The notes: generated from the letters alone by a model not told the origin. DNA of 64,000 bases from Puniceibacterium confluentis (GCF_007923445.1 NZ_VOJI01000003.1:244152-308151), one strand, 5' to 3'; shown: positions 8,901 through 18,913, counted from the first letter of the stretch. Numbers and translations are program-made.

Positions 8901-9305
8901 ATGATCGGTCGCCTGAACCACGTTGCCATCGCCGTGCCGGATCTGACTGCCGCCGCGAATCAGTACCGCGACGCCCTGGGAGCAAAGGTCGGTGCACCAC
9001 AGGACGAACCCGAACACGGGGTCACCGTGATCTTCATCGAACTGCCCAACACAAAGATCGAACTGCTGTATCCGCTGGGCGACGACAGCCCGATCAATGG
9101 CTTTCTCGAAAAGAATCCGGCAGGCGGCATCCACCATATCTGCTATGAAGTCGACGATATCCTTGCTGCGCGCGACCATCTGAAATCTACTGGTGCGCGG
9201 GTGCTTGGCAGCGGCGAGCCGAAGATCGGAGCCCACGGCAAGCCGGTTCTGTTCCTGCACCCCAAGGATTTCAACGGCTGCCTGGTCGAACTGGAACAGG
9301 TCTGA
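8901..9305 (+). CDS. mce: Methylmalonyl-CoA epimerase
   Basis: A 134-residue vicinal-oxygen-chelate protein. It has the epimerase pattern RLNHVAIAVPDL at the N terminus, IELPNTKIELLYPLG, and GGIHHICYEVDDI. Candidate metal ligands are H7, a histidine in IHHI (78-79) and E130 near the C terminus (CLVELEQV). The enzyme interconverts (S)- and (R)-methylmalonyl-CoA in propionate assimilation. A ribosome-binding site (GGAA) precedes the ATG. The DUF1467 gene follows 41 bases later; the same pairing is common in alphaproteobacteria. Confidence 0.93.
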   Translation: MIGRLNHVAIAVPDLTAAANQYRDALGAKVGAPQDEPEHGVTVIFIELPNTKIELLYPLGDDSPINGFLEKNPAGGIHHICYEVDDILAARDHLKSTGARVLGSGEPKIGAHGKPVLFLHPKDFNGCLVELEQV

Positions 9306-9346
9306 AATCCGGGCTAGGTTAACGCAAAACATGAAAGGGTCCGGAA

Positions 9347-9643
9347 ATGGCCATCACCTCTGCCATCGTCCTGTTCGCCGTGCTGTGGTTCCTGACCTTC
9401 CTCGTGGTGATTCCGATCCGGTTGCAGACCCAGGGTGACGTCGGCACAGTGGTGCCGGGCACCCATGCCGGATCGCCCGAAGTGCACAACCTGAAGAAAA
9501 AAGCCTGGATCACCACCGGGATCACGGCGGTCCTCTGGGCCATCATCGCCGGGATCATTCTGTCGGGAATGGTGACGATCCGCGATATCGACCTGTTCAA
9601 CCGGATGGGGCCCGCTGCCACAACTGATGGAACAGATGGGTAA
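9347..9643 (+). CDS. DUF1467 family inner-membrane protein
   Basis: A 98-residue protein with two membrane segments, at about residues 3-23 (SAIVLFAVLWFLTFLVVIP) and 53-75 (WITTGITAVLWAIIAGIIL), joined by a polar loop with LQTQGDVGTVVPGTHAGSP. This is the DUF1467 pattern, found downstream of methylmalonyl-CoA epimerase in many alphaproteobacteria. Its function is unknown. The last 47 bases overlap the 3' end of the convergent EI24 gene. Confidence 0.82.
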   Translation: MAITSAIVLFAVLWFLTFLVVIPIRLQTQGDVGTVVPGTHAGSPEVHNLKKKAWITTGITAVLWAIIAGIILSGMVTIRDIDLFNRMGPAATTDGTDG

Positions 9644-10298
9644 AGGTCGCCGCGCCCAGAATGGGGATCACCAGATTCATCAGCGGCACCGATAGCGGCA
9701 TCGCCATCAGCACGCCTGCGATCCAGATCGTCAGCATATGTTTGCGGCGCAGCTGCTTTGCGCCCTCGCGACCGACCCTGCGCATCGCAGCCAGGGTAAA
9801 ATATTCGCGGCCCAGCAGGAACCCGTTCAAACCCCAGAAGATGAACAGCGCTGCCGGTGCAAAGAACACGTAGAGGATCAGCGCCAGCACGTTGGCCCCG
9901 ATCAACACGCCGAGAAAGCTCACCGTGTCGCGCAGCGCTTCCCGGAACGGCACCCGCGTGACCGGTGGCAGGTTCGGATAATGGCGATCCTCGACCGCGT
10001 CGGCGACGTCTTCCAGAAACATCGAGGTTATGGCCGAGGCCACCGGCACCATCAGGAAAACCGACAGGAACAGCATGAAGAACAGCGACCCCCAGCTGAG
10101 CAGATCATTCAGCCAGGTCACCGGCCCCAGGATCGGCAGGGTCGCATCCTCGCCCACCAGCCAATGGATCAGCCCGATAAAGCCGGCATAGGCGCCGACG
10201 AGCAGCGCCAGCGTCAGCGCGATCCCCAGCATCAGCACCCGGCGGAAACGCGGATCGTCGATCTGGCCGACCGCCTTGAAGAACGCGCCCAGGATCAT
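9597..10298 (-). CDS. EI24 domain-containing membrane protein (CysZ-like)
   Basis: A 233-residue integral membrane protein with four to six hydrophobic segments (for example VLMLGIALTLALLVGAYAGF and LSWGSLFFMLFLSVFLMVP) and the family motif GREYFTLAAMRR. EI24/CysZ-type proteins include sulfate transporters, but this subgroup is not characterised. It overlaps the upstream nitroreductase gene by 4 bp (ATGA) and the convergent DUF1467 gene by 47 bp. Confidence 0.8.
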   Translation of the reverse strand: MILGAFFKAVGQIDDPRFRRVLMLGIALTLALLVGAYAGFIGLIHWLVGEDATLPILGPVTWLNDLLSWGSLFFMLFLSVFLMVPVASAITSMFLEDVADAVEDRHYPNLPPVTRVPFREALRDTVSFLGVLIGANVLALILYVFFAPAALFIFWGLNGFLLGREYFTLAAMRRVGREGAKQLRRKHMLTIWIAGVLMAMPLSVPLMNLVIPILGAATFTHLFHQLWQRAPSG

Positions 10299-10873
10299 GT
10301 CGAAACCCAGGTGACGATGGCATCCAGATCCGGTCGCGGGCGCTCTGGCGGTTCGGAGGTTTCCGTGCCCAGATGGATGAAGCCCGCCACCCGTTCGTTT
10401 TCGGCAAGATCAAAGGCCGCCGTGACAAACCCGCGGTCGTGCCCGACCCAGCCCGAAAGCCAGTTCGCGCCCCAGCCTGCTGCCAGCGCCGCGTTCAGCA
10501 GCGCCAGACAGACAGCCCCGGCAGAATAGGACTGCTCGATCACCGGAACCTTGTCTGATGCACGCTGAACTTCGATCACCGCAACGCACAGCGGCGAGTC
10601 GGCGAACTGCCTGCGGCCCTTTTCGGTCTGATCGTGATCAAACCCCAGCTTCTCGCCCTGACGTGTGGCAAGACCGGCCAACCTGTCCAGCGCGGCGCGT
10701 TCCAGAACAATCAACCGCCAGGGTTCGAGTTTGCCGTGATCCGGGGTGCGGGTGGCCGCCGTAAGGATCGGCATCAGCGCCGCACGGTCGGGCGCCGGCT
10801 GGCGCAGCGTCTTGGACGGGCGGGACCGGCGGGTCAGCAGGAACTCCAGGGCGGCAGGATTTGGGGTTGGCAT
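10295..10873 (-). CDS. Nitroreductase family protein (YdjA-like)
   Basis: A 192-residue FMN-dependent nitroreductase-fold protein. FMN-binding motifs are RRSRPSKTL near the N terminus, ATRTPDHGKLEPWRLIVL (about 40-57) and GWGANWLSGW (about 133-142). The DHGKLEPW version is characteristic of the small YdjA-type proteins. The physiological substrate is unknown. It is the first gene of a two-gene unit with the EI24 gene. Confidence 0.85.
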   Translation of the reverse strand: MPTPNPAALEFLLTRRSRPSKTLRQPAPDRAALMPILTAATRTPDHGKLEPWRLIVLERAALDRLAGLATRQGEKLGFDHDQTEKGRRQFADSPLCVAVIEVQRASDKVPVIEQSYSAGAVCLALLNAALAAGWGANWLSGWVGHDRGFVTAAFDLAENERVAGFIHLGTETSEPPERPRPDLDAIVTWVST

Positions 10874-11096
10874 GGCTGTCTCCTAGGTGTTTCTGCCTAT
10901 CTCATTGCGATGCCGCCCACATTCAACTGCCAATCGCATCGCCGCGGCTGCAAATCGCCCTTCGGACCGGCGCTGGCAGACAGGAGTGCCCAATTGATAC
11001 CTCGTGCACCACGCTCTGTCCGGCGGCGGCGGCGCGCACACAGTCCTATCCGGAATTCGAAAAGATGAGGGACGCCGGGCAGACACGGGCAGCGGC

Positions 11097-11327
11097 CTAA
11101 TCCTTGCGGGAGTAGACGCCCTCGGGCAGTGAAATCGCCGCCGCCAGATCATGCATCTGCGCGATCGACATGGTGATCTTCTGAACTGTGTCCGTGCGCG
11201 GATCATATTGTTCGATGGTGATGCATTCCTCGAAAGAATTCACCACGACATCTTCCTGCAAGGGCGTTTCGCCCTCGTCCACCAGTGTCACGACCGTGGC
11301 ATCAAATTCGTGTTCGATACTAAACAT
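11097..11327 (-). CDS. Conserved small hypothetical protein
   Basis: A 76-residue acidic protein beginning MFSIEHEFDATVVTLVDEG and ending PEGVYSRKD. No membrane segment, cysteine motif or recognised domain is visible. I do not recognise a named family, but the regular codon use and the repeated beta-strand-like pattern (DATVVTLVDE, ECITIEQYD, KITMSIAQM) look like a real folded protein. The 223 bases on either side of it contain no other convincing gene. Confidence 0.55.
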   Translation of the reverse strand: MFSIEHEFDATVVTLVDEGETPLQEDVVVNSFEECITIEQYDPRTDTVQKITMSIAQMHDLAAAISLPEGVYSRKD

Positions 11328-11550
11328 ATCGACAGGTTAGCGCCGTCCAGGCGCCTTGCCCAGAGCCTCGCGTGCCGGGACGCGAGGATTTTTGCCGCCC
11401 GGCAGCACGGCGGGCCGCGCGCGCCCGTGTCCTCGCTACGTCGGCGGTTTTCCGGCACGGGTCCGGGCTGTCCGCCAGACAATGAGCAAAAAGTGACTGG
11501 TCCCCGGCGCGGCGCCCCGATACGCTGCGAGTGTAAAATTCGGAGCCATA

Positions 11551-12288
11551 ATGCGCTGGTTGATCCCCGTTCTTCTTTTCGCCCTGTCGGCCTGCGAGGT
11601 CGTGCCCACCGTGCAACCCGCGCCCGGACCGGCGCCATCTCCCCAACGCAGCGAAAGCCAGTCGTCCGGCGTATTGCGCGGACGGGCGGAACAGGCGGCA
11701 CGCACCTTTGTACAGGTGGTGCAGACGGTCGAACCCGTCGCTGAAAGCGAATGCCGTCGGGTTGCGCCCCGAATGAACTGCGATTTCCAGATCCTGGTGG
11801 ACGACCGCCCGGGCCAGGCGCCCAATGCCTTTCAGACCATTGGACCGGACGGCCGGCCGATCATCGCCTTCAACCTTGCGCTGATCGCGTCGGTCGAAAA
11901 CGCCGATGAGCTGGCCTTTGTAATGGGTCATGAGTCTGCGCATCACATCATGGGCCATCTTGCGCGGACGCAGCAGAATGCGGCCGTCGGCGCCGTGATC
12001 TTTTCCGGCCTCGCGGCGATGAGTGGCGCCAATGCCGACAGTGTCCGTTCGGCCGAGGAATTCGGCGCCGCAGTGGGGGCACGCTCCTATTCCAAGGATT
12101 TCGAGCTTGAGGCCGACCGTCTTGGCACCATTGTCACCATGCGGGCGGGCTTCAATGCCGTGCGCGGGGCGGCGTTCTTTACCCGCATTCCGGATCCCGG
12201 CAACCGGTTTCTGGGAACCCACCCCCCCAATGCGCAACGCATTGACGTGGTCCGCCGCACTGCCCAAGACCTGTCGTCCGGGATGTAA
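11551..12288 (+). CDS. M48 family metallopeptidase, lipoprotein
   Basis: A 245-residue secreted zinc protease. The N terminus is a lipoprotein signal with lipobox LSAC (C15), so it should be anchored to a membrane facing the periplasm. The HExxH zinc motif is H127-E128-S-A-H131, and the third ligand is expected in FELEADRLG. The fragment GTHPPNAQRI near the C terminus is typical of the BepA/LoiP type of M48 peptidases, which act in outer-membrane protein quality control. The protein lacks the TPR region of BepA and is closer in length to LoiP. Confidence 0.88.
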   Translation: MRWLIPVLLFALSACEVVPTVQPAPGPAPSPQRSESQSSGVLRGRAEQAARTFVQVVQTVEPVAESECRRVAPRMNCDFQILVDDRPGQAPNAFQTIGPDGRPIIAFNLALIASVENADELAFVMGHESAHHIMGHLARTQQNAAVGAVIFSGLAAMSGANADSVRSAEEFGAAVGARSYSKDFELEADRLGTIVTMRAGFNAVRGAAFFTRIPDPGNRFLGTHPPNAQRIDVVRRTAQDLSSGM

Positions 12289-12553
12289 AGCCGCCAGAAT
12301 GGCGCGCGAATGACCGGGGTTTTCTGCTGCGTCGCCCCTGAAATCAGGGCGACGCCCAGCAACCATGGCGACATCAGTCCACTTCCATTTCACGCAAAGA
12401 TATAATTATTTCTCAAGCCAAAGGCGCTTGAAGCCGTTATCCTGACAAAACATTTGCGGGAATGACGGGCGTTCCGTACAAATATTAACACATAGTTTAC
12501 GACATACTGCTTTGGCCCGCCCTTCGACGGCATCATTACAGCGGAGAAATTTT

Positions 12554-15500
12554 ATGGCTGATCCTCAAACGAATGCCTATTCTGCCTATGCTCAGATTGC
12601 GCAAAAGCTTGGAAATGACCTGGCTCTTCTGGCGCTGGGACTGAGTGAAGCTCCCAGCAGGCCATCGACAGGGGCCTCGACCAACGGACCCGAAGCTGAT
12701 TTTGTCGCAACCCAGGTCCCAAGCGCCTCGAACCCGTTCAGCTCTGCTCTTGCCGCCCCGAGGGTGGTCGACGGGATGGTCGCAATCGACGCGTCTTCTG
12801 TGGACGGTGACATCACCGGCCTGCTGGGCGAACTCGAGGCCCTCGGGCTCGAGAACGGATCGACCTGGGGCAATACGCTTTCTGGCCTGATGCCGGTTGA
12901 TCTGCTCTACAAAGCTGCGGGAGTTGCGAACCTCAACCAGGCGCGCGGCGTGATGGCGCAGACAAATGTCGGCCTCGTGGACAGCCAGGCCGACGCCTCG
13001 ATGGGCACAGATGTTCTGCGCGGTCTCGAAGGCCTGGACGGAACCGGGGTCTCAATCGGGGTGCTGTCAGACAGCTTTGACACCAATGGCACGCAGCAGG
13101 CCGTGGACATAGCCTCTGGCGACCTGCCGTCGGGCGGCGTGACGGTTCTGACCGATTTGCTCGGCGGCTCCGACGAAGGCCGGGCGATGCTGCAACTGAT
13201 CCACGATGTGGCACCGGGATCCGATCTGCTGTTTCGCACCGCGTTTCTGGGACAGGCGGATTTCGCCAACGGCATCCAGGAACTGTTCACCGCCGGGTCC
13301 GACATCATCGTCGACGATATATTTTATTTCGCCGAACCTTTTTTCATGGATGGGGTCATTGCCCAGTCCGCGGACCTGGCGGTGCAGAATGGCGCCATGT
13401 ATTTCACTGCGGCCGGCAATTCCGCCAACAATTCCTATGAGTCAGCGTTCAACGATTCCGGCCTCACCGTGAGCTATGCCAACAATCTGGCTGTGCCGGT
13501 GGTTGGCAAGGTGCATGACTTCGACCCCGGTGCCGGTGTCGATGTCACCCAGCAGATAACCATTCCTGGATTCTCGACGTTCTCTTTGGGCCTGCAATGG
13601 GATGATCCGTTTTCGTCGGTCAACGCCGCCAGTGGCGGTGCGGTCAGCGACTATGACATTCTGTTGACGAGTACTTTGCCGAGTACAATATTCGTCAACG
13701 TCTCCAGCTCGGTCATCGGCGGTGATCCGGTCGAGGTAACATCCATTACGAACAACGGCGCGAGCGCAGCCGTCGCCAACCTTGTCATCACACATGTCAG
13801 TGGTCCGGCGACGAACCAGCTGAAATATGTGATGTTCCGCACGGGCGGCACCACGATTGACGAGTTCAGGACGGATTCGAGCACTGTCGTCGGTCATTCG
13901 AATGCGAACTCGGCGATCAGCACCGGCGCCGCCTATTATGCGCAGACGCCAAACTTCGGCGTCACGCCACCTTTGCTCGAAAGCTTTTCCTCTGTCGGGA
14001 ACACACCGATCTATTTTGACGATCTCGGCAACCGTCTGGCTTCGCCCGAGATGCGCCAGGGCGTCGATCTGGTCGCCCCGGACGGGGTCGACAACACCTT
14101 CTTTGGCAGTGACAGCGACGGCACCGGCTTTCCCAACTTCTTCGGCACCTCGGCCGCCGCGCCGAACGCTGCGGCCATGGCGGCGCTGCTGATGCAAGGC
14201 TCGCCGTCCGCCACCCCGGGCGATATCTTTACCGCCATGCGCGAGACGGCGATCGACATGGGCCCGGCGGGTCTGGATTCCCTGTCCGGCGCGGGTCTGG
14301 TCGATGCCCTTGCCGCCTTTTCTGCGCTGAACCCGGGCATTGCACTCGATGGCACCCCAGGACCGAACCGGTTGATCGGCACCAACCTGAACGACACTCT
14401 CAACGGTCTTGGTGGCAATGACATCCTGATCGGACTGGGCGGCGCGGATGACCTGAACGGCGGCGATGATGTGGACACCGCAGATTACAGCGCCTCGCCG
14501 GGCGGCGTCACGGTCCTGCTGGACGGCGGCACCGGGCTGGGCGGCGATGCAGAGGGGGACACCCTGATCGGCATAGAACGCGCCATAGGCTCGATCCATG
14601 ACGATGTGTTGACAGGCGACAGCAACGCAAATCTTCTGAGTGGCGGCGGCGGCGACGACATCATCGACGGCAATGCCGGCACGGATCTGCTGCGCGGCGG
14701 CCCCGGCAGCGACACGATCCGCGGCGGCATCGGCAACGACACCCTGGACGGCGGCGCCGACGGTGACGATCTGGACGGCGGCCCGGGAATGGACGAGCTG
14801 GATTATCGTGGTTCGCCCGATCCCGTACAGATCGACCTCGGCCTGGGCGCGGCGTCCGGCGGCTTTGCCCAGAACGACACCATTTCGGGTTTCGAGTACA
14901 TTCTCGGATCCGCCTTTGGCGACATCCTGAACGGCGACTCGGGCATCAACCGTCTGGTCGGCCTGGGCGGTGACGACACCATGAACGGCGGTCCGGGCGA
15001 CGACCTGCTGCGCGGCGGTGTCGGCGCCGACGATCTGGATGGCGGCGACGGCACTGCGGATGTGGTCGACTACTCTGATTCCAACGCCGGCGTTTCTGTC
15101 GATCTCGGGCTGAACACCGCAAGCGGCGCGGGCAGCACGGCCGACGGCGATACGATCTTCGGCTTCGAGCGGATCTATGGTTCCCGCCACAATGACAGCC
15201 TGACCGGGAACGACGGCGACAATATCCTCAAGGGCGTTACCGGCGACGACACGATGAACGGCGGTCTGGGCAACGATCTTCTGCGCGGCGGCCGCGGAAT
15301 CGACAATCTGTTTGGCGGCGGCGACAACGATACGCTGGATGGCGGCCGCGGTGGCGATCTGCTGGATGGCGGCGACGGGGCCGGTGACGTTCTGGATTAC
15401 CGCGCTTCGGCGGCCGCCGTCACCGTGAACCTGGCGCTGAACACGGCCAGCGGTGCCGGCAGCGATGCCGCAGGCGACACCATCTCGAACTTTGAGGCCG

Positions 15501-17674
15501 TGTTCGGATCGGCCTTCGGCGACACACTGACAGGCATCGACGGCGGCACGACGCTGCTTGGCTTTGGCGGTTCGGATGTGCTGATTGGCGGGAACAGCAG
15601 TGACTTGCTGCGCGGCCATACCGGCAACGACACGATGACCGGCGGTCTGGGCAATGACACGCTTGACGGCATGGGTGGTACGGATGTCGCGGTCATTGCC
15701 GGTTCGGTCCTGGATTTCTCGTTCGTTCTGGGCACCCTGATGACGGTGACCGACACCAACCCCGCCGATGGCGATCAGGGGACGGATCAGGTCGACAATG
15801 TCGAACTGCTGCGCTTTGACGATCTGGATGTCACTGTCCTCACCAACAACGCGCCTCTGGTCCTGAACCAAACGACAACGCGCAACGAAGCGGATGGTCT
15901 GATGACCATAGACCTGCGCACGCAGGTGCGCGATCTGGATGGCGATGCCCTGTCGTTCAGCGGCATCACGCTGGGGCGCGATTCCGCGCTGATCCCCTTT
16001 GGCACACCTGCGGACGGCGTGATCAGCATCGACCCTGCCACGCTGGGGCTGAACCTGGGCGATGACCTGACAGTCAATTTCCAGTACCAGGTCACCGACG
16101 ACAGCGGCAGCCTGGCGAACAACTCCGCGATGGGCAGCTTTGACCTGCACATCATCGGCGCGGATGACCCGCTGCCGGATCCGCCGGAAGCAAATGTGGC
16201 CCCTGTCGCCACACCTGTCACGCTTTCCGCCAACGAAGTGGATGGCGATGTCTCGATCCTGCTCGACACCTTTGTATCGGACCCGAATACCGGGGACGTG
16301 CTGACAATCACCGGTCTGACCACGGATTTTTACTCTGGTGTTCCGACTAGCTTAGCCATGCCCTTCAGTTCCGGCAGCACCACGGAACCGGGCGCAGCGC
16401 TGACCTTCGCCACAGCCGGCTTCGGACTGGACACCGGCGATGTCCAGCTGGTCAACCTGACCTACACGGTCGAGGATGCCCTGGGCCTGACCGACACAGG
16501 CACCATTGCCCTGACGCTGACCGGCGATACCCAAAACCTGCCGCCGGTCCCGACGAGCACCGAGATCCCCCTTACGGTGATCACCGACCTTGTCGGCACA
16601 CTGACCTTCGAAATCGACATGAACACGCTGGCAACCGACCCGGAATCGGACCCGCTGATGTTCACTCCCGGCGATTTTGTCATTGGAAACGATGAGGCCA
16701 CCGGCACTCCGATCACGATCCCCTATACCTATGATGCACCGACATCCGTGGTGACGGTAACCTTTGCGGATCTGGGCCTGACAGATGGTCAGAGCCTGCC
16801 CGCAACGCTGCATTATGTGGTCGGAGATGGCACCACATCGGTCAACGGCTCGGTCGGGTACATCTTCGAAGATCCGCTGGATACCCCCGTGGCACCGCAG
16901 GACACTGTGCATACCTTCGACTTTGAAGGCTATTCCGATGCAGAGACGTCAAGTATCCCGGTTACCGAACTGATCCCATTCAGGATCGACGGGGTGGCCG
17001 CCGTGATAGAAACCGATGAACTGGCGACTGATCCCGATCGGCGCATCGATCCCGCCGGCGTCCTCGCCGGGCAAACCACCCCGGCAGGCGACAATGTTCT
17101 GCTGACGTCGTCCGAAGTTATCACCACGACAACCCAGCCCCCCAGCGAGACTCCGGGCGTACGCCCGGATCCGGTGACAACCACAACGATCGGTGATCCT
17201 TTCACGTTGTTGGCACCGGATTCGACGGTGGGAGTGTCCACAGTTGTTTCCATCTTCAACACTGTACCCGGGGTTGGGTCGGCGTTTGACCCCGCAGATT
17301 ATGGTTTCGGGACACCGTTCAATGTCGACAGCACCTCGCTTGGCATCGCCAGCGGAACGGATGTGCCTGTGACCCTGGCGGTCTACAGAGCCGAAATTGT
17401 CGAGACTCCGCTGGGCAACGGTACCAGCGACTACTCAGCCGAAGCTGTCCTGGTTGACACATTCGAATTTGTGCGCACTGCCGGCACCGCGCCGCTGCTG
17501 CTTGATTTCAATGATCCGGCGACGTTCGCAGCCTTCGATACCACCCCCGGCGACCTCGCCACGGTGGATGTGTTCGACAATATCTTTGCCTTCACCCTCA
17601 GCACACCGGACAACACACCGGTGCTGCTGGATGATCTTGTCCTGACCCAGCCTGCCGACGATTTGCCGATCTGA
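12554..17674 (+). CDS. Large secreted S8 (subtilisin-family) protease with RTX repeats
   Basis: A 1706-residue protein. The start at MADPQTN is preferred because GGAG lies just upstream. The S8 domain spans about residues 140-605: catalytic Asp D173 in GVLSDSFD, His H217 in LQLIHDVAPGS, oxyanion Asn N289 in TAAGNS and Ser S533 in FGTSAAAPNAA. From about residue 608 to 1045 there are glycine- and aspartate-rich nonapeptide RTX repeats (GGxGxDxLx) in blocks, separated by YSxSxAGVxVDL-like spacers. Then come two or three Asp-rich beta-sandwich repeats (about 1100-1450), and a unique C-terminal module. There is no N-terminal signal peptide, as expected for type I secretion. No type I exporter lies in the window. 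Confidence 0.87.
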   Translation: MADPQTNAYSAYAQIAQKLGNDLALLALGLSEAPSRPSTGASTNGPEADFVATQVPSASNPFSSALAAPRVVDGMVAIDASSVDGDITGLLGELEALGLENGSTWGNTLSGLMPVDLLYKAAGVANLNQARGVMAQTNVGLVDSQADASMGTDVLRGLEGLDGTGVSIGVLSDSFDTNGTQQAVDIASGDLPSGGVTVLTDLLGGSDEGRAMLQLIHDVAPGSDLLFRTAFLGQADFANGIQELFTAGSDIIVDDIFYFAEPFFMDGVIAQSADLAVQNGAMYFTAAGNSANNSYESAFNDSGLTVSYANNLAVPVVGKVHDFDPGAGVDVTQQITIPGFSTFSLGLQWDDPFSSVNAASGGAVSDYDILLTSTLPSTIFVNVSSSVIGGDPVEVTSITNNGASAAVANLVITHVSGPATNQLKYVMFRTGGTTIDEFRTDSSTVVGHSNANSAISTGAAYYAQTPNFGVTPPLLESFSSVGNTPIYFDDLGNRLASPEMRQGVDLVAPDGVDNTFFGSDSDGTGFPNFFGTSAAAPNAAAMAALLMQGSPSATPGDIFTAMRETAIDMGPAGLDSLSGAGLVDALAAFSALNPGIALDGTPGPNRLIGTNLNDTLNGLGGNDILIGLGGADDLNGGDDVDTADYSASPGGVTVLLDGGTGLGGDAEGDTLIGIERAIGSIHDDVLTGDSNANLLSGGGGDDIIDGNAGTDLLRGGPGSDTIRGGIGNDTLDGGADGDDLDGGPGMDELDYRGSPDPVQIDLGLGAASGGFAQNDTISGFEYILGSAFGDILNGDSGINRLVGLGGDDTMNGGPGDDLLRGGVGADDLDGGDGTADVVDYSDSNAGVSVDLGLNTASGAGSTADGDTIFGFERIYGSRHNDSLTGNDGDNILKGVTGDDTMNGGLGNDLLRGGRGIDNLFGGGDNDTLDGGRGGDLLDGGDGAGDVLDYRASAAAVTVNLALNTASGAGSDAAGDTISNFEAVFGSAFGDTLTGIDGGTTLLGFGGSDVLIGGNSSDLLRGHTGNDTMTGGLGNDTLDGMGGTDVAVIAGSVLDFSFVLGTLMTVTDTNPADGDQGTDQVDNVELLRFDDLDVTVLTNNAPLVLNQTTTRNEADGLMTIDLRTQVRDLDGDALSFSGITLGRDSALIPFGTPADGVISIDPATLGLNLGDDLTVNFQYQVTDDSGSLANNSAMGSFDLHIIGADDPLPDPPEANVAPVATPVTLSANEVDGDVSILLDTFVSDPNTGDVLTITGLTTDFYSGVPTSLAMPFSSGSTTEPGAALTFATAGFGLDTGDVQLVNLTYTVEDALGLTDTGTIALTLTGDTQNLPPVPTSTEIPLTVITDLVGTLTFEIDMNTLATDPESDPLMFTPGDFVIGNDEATGTPITIPYTYDAPTSVVTVTFADLGLTDGQSLPATLHYVVGDGTTSVNGSVGYIFEDPLDTPVAPQDTVHTFDFEGYSDAETSSIPVTELIPFRIDGVAAVIETDELATDPDRRIDPAGVLAGQTTPAGDNVLLTSSEVITTTTQPPSETPGVRPDPVTTTTIGDPFTLLAPDSTVGVSTVVSIFNTVPGVGSAFDPADYGFGTPFNVDSTSLGIASGTDVPVTLAVYRAEIVETPLGNGTSDYSAEAVLVDTFEFVRTAGTAPLLLDFNDPATFAAFDTTPGDLATVDVFDNIFAFTLSTPDNTPVLLDDLVLTQPADDLPI
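14380..15690 (+). repeat. RTX calcium-binding repeat blocks inside the S8 protease
   Basis: This part of the protease gene encodes several groups of nonapeptide repeats rich in GGxGND, LxGG and DDLxGG. The groups are separated by a longer module of about 75-110 residues that recurs four times, each starting near DYxxSxxxVxVDLxxxTAxG and containing an EYILGSAFGD- or ERIYGSRHND-like segment. The repeats are expected to bind calcium and fold outside the cell after type I secretion. Confidence 0.85.
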
Positions 17675-17694
17675 TCTGCGAAGATCAAGCCGGA

Positions 17695-17718
17695 CTGGCC
17701 AGGTGCGCCCCTGGCCAG
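17695..17718 (+). terminator. Hairpin after the S8 protease gene, possible terminator
   Basis: A 9-bp perfect stem (CTGGCCAGG / CCTGGCCAG) with a 6-base loop begins 20 bases after the protease stop codon. No run of T follows, so it would not be a standard intrinsic terminator, although position and stability fit a transcript 3' end. The remaining bases up to 17926 show nothing else of note. Confidence 0.4.
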
Positions 17719-17926
17719 CAAGTGCCCCAAGCAGCCCGAGACCTTCGCCGCCGGGACTGCGCGACTTGATGCGCAGCTTTCGGCGGCCGACGCGGCAACC
17801 TCCACACAAGGTCACGCCCACGCCGACCCGTCAGGTCCGCATGGGCTGCAGCCGTGAATGCCGACGCAATTCAAAGGGGGATGCGGGGATGCCACCCCGC
17901 AACCACTCGACCGTCTCGGACGGGTC

Positions 17927-18913
17927 TCAGCGGGCGCGCAGGTTCCGGGCCGAATTCTTGATCTCGGCATACTGGCCCGACGGCCTGTAGGGCCAGAGGT
18001 ACTCGGGCAGCACCGATTGCAGCGCTGTCGGTTGCAGACCGAGATCCGCAAACCCCTTTGCGCCCTCCGACACAATATTGTCGTGCCGCAGGTTGCGCAC
18101 CTGATCACGCGTGATCATCTTGTTGGATATCAGCCCCAGCGACATGGTCTGCAGCAGATCGAAACCGGCTCCCATCAGGCGGGCGACCGGAAACGGGATG
18201 TTGAGCACGAGTTTGCGCCGCTGGATCACCTCCAGCATTTGCCGCATGAGATCACGGAAGCTCGCGACATCCGGCCCCCCCAGTTCATAGATCCCCGGCG
18301 CCGCAGCACCCGTGACCCCAAGAACCGCAGCCCTGGCCACATCGTCCACATAGACCGGCTGGAACCTTGTCGCCGCGCCGACCACGGGCAGCACCGGCCC
18401 CAGACGCGACATCGCCGCGAACCGGTTGAAAAATCCATCCTCAGGCCCGAAAATGACCGAGGGACGCAGGATCACCGCGGTTGGAAAATGCTCCAGGACC
18501 GCCGCTTCACCACGGGCCTTGCTGCGGGCATATGCGCTGTCGGAGTCGGGATCGGCGCCGATCGCAGAGATCTGGACCAGCCGCCCGACACCGGCTTCGG
18601 CGGCGAGCCGCGCCACACGCGCCGCCCCCTCTGCCTGCACCGAGTCAAATCCATTCTTGCCGCTTTCGGCAAGGATGCCGACGCAGTTCACGACAGCGTC
18701 CGCCCCGGCCAGGGCAAGAGCCACCGACGCGTCGTCCCGGATATTGCAGAGAACAGGTTCAACCTGCCCCACCACACCGTAAGGGCGCACAAAGATCGCC
18801 TCGTTCGGGCGCCGGACGGCGACACGGACCCGCCAGCCTTCTTTCGCCATGCGCCGGGCAATATAGCGCCCGACAAAACCGGATCCGCCATAAATGGTGA
18901 CGAGTTTGGACAT
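17927..18913 (-). CDS. NAD(P)-binding SDR protein, complex I NDUFA9-like
   Basis: A 328-residue atypical short-chain dehydrogenase. It starts with the nucleotide-binding signature [19 protein letters not shown] and has the NDUFA9-family blocks [28 protein letters not shown] and [18 protein letters not shown]. The usual YxxxK of active SDRs is represented only by YARSKARGE. The start at [10 protein letters not shown] puts the Rossmann motif at the N terminus, as in relatives. In mitochondria NDUFA9 is an accessory subunit of complex I; alphaproteobacterial homologues are widespread but their role is not established. Confidence 0.83.
   Translation of the reverse strand: MSKLVTIYGGSGFVGRYIARRMAKEGWRVRVAVRRPNEAIFVRPYGVVGQVEPVLCNIRDDASVALALAGADAVVNCVGILAESGKNGFDSVQAEGAARVARLAAEAGVGRLVQISAIGADPDSDSAYARSKARGEAAVLEHFPTAVILRPSVIFGPEDGFFNRFAAMSRLGPVLPVVGAATRFQPVYVDDVARAAVLGVTGAAAPGIYELGGPDVASFRDLMRQMLEVIQRRKLVLNIPFPVARLMGAGFDLLQTMSLGLISNKMITRDQVRNLRHDNIVSEGAKGFADLGLQPTALQSVLPEYLWPYRPSGQYAEIKNSARNLRAR

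Noticed and set aside
13442-16150. A 902-codon open frame on the minus strand across the RTX protease gene
   Set aside because: It is antisense to the repeats of the protease; repetitive GC-rich codons leave the opposite strand open. Its translation shows no recognisable domain and is rich in repeated short words, as expected for a shadow.
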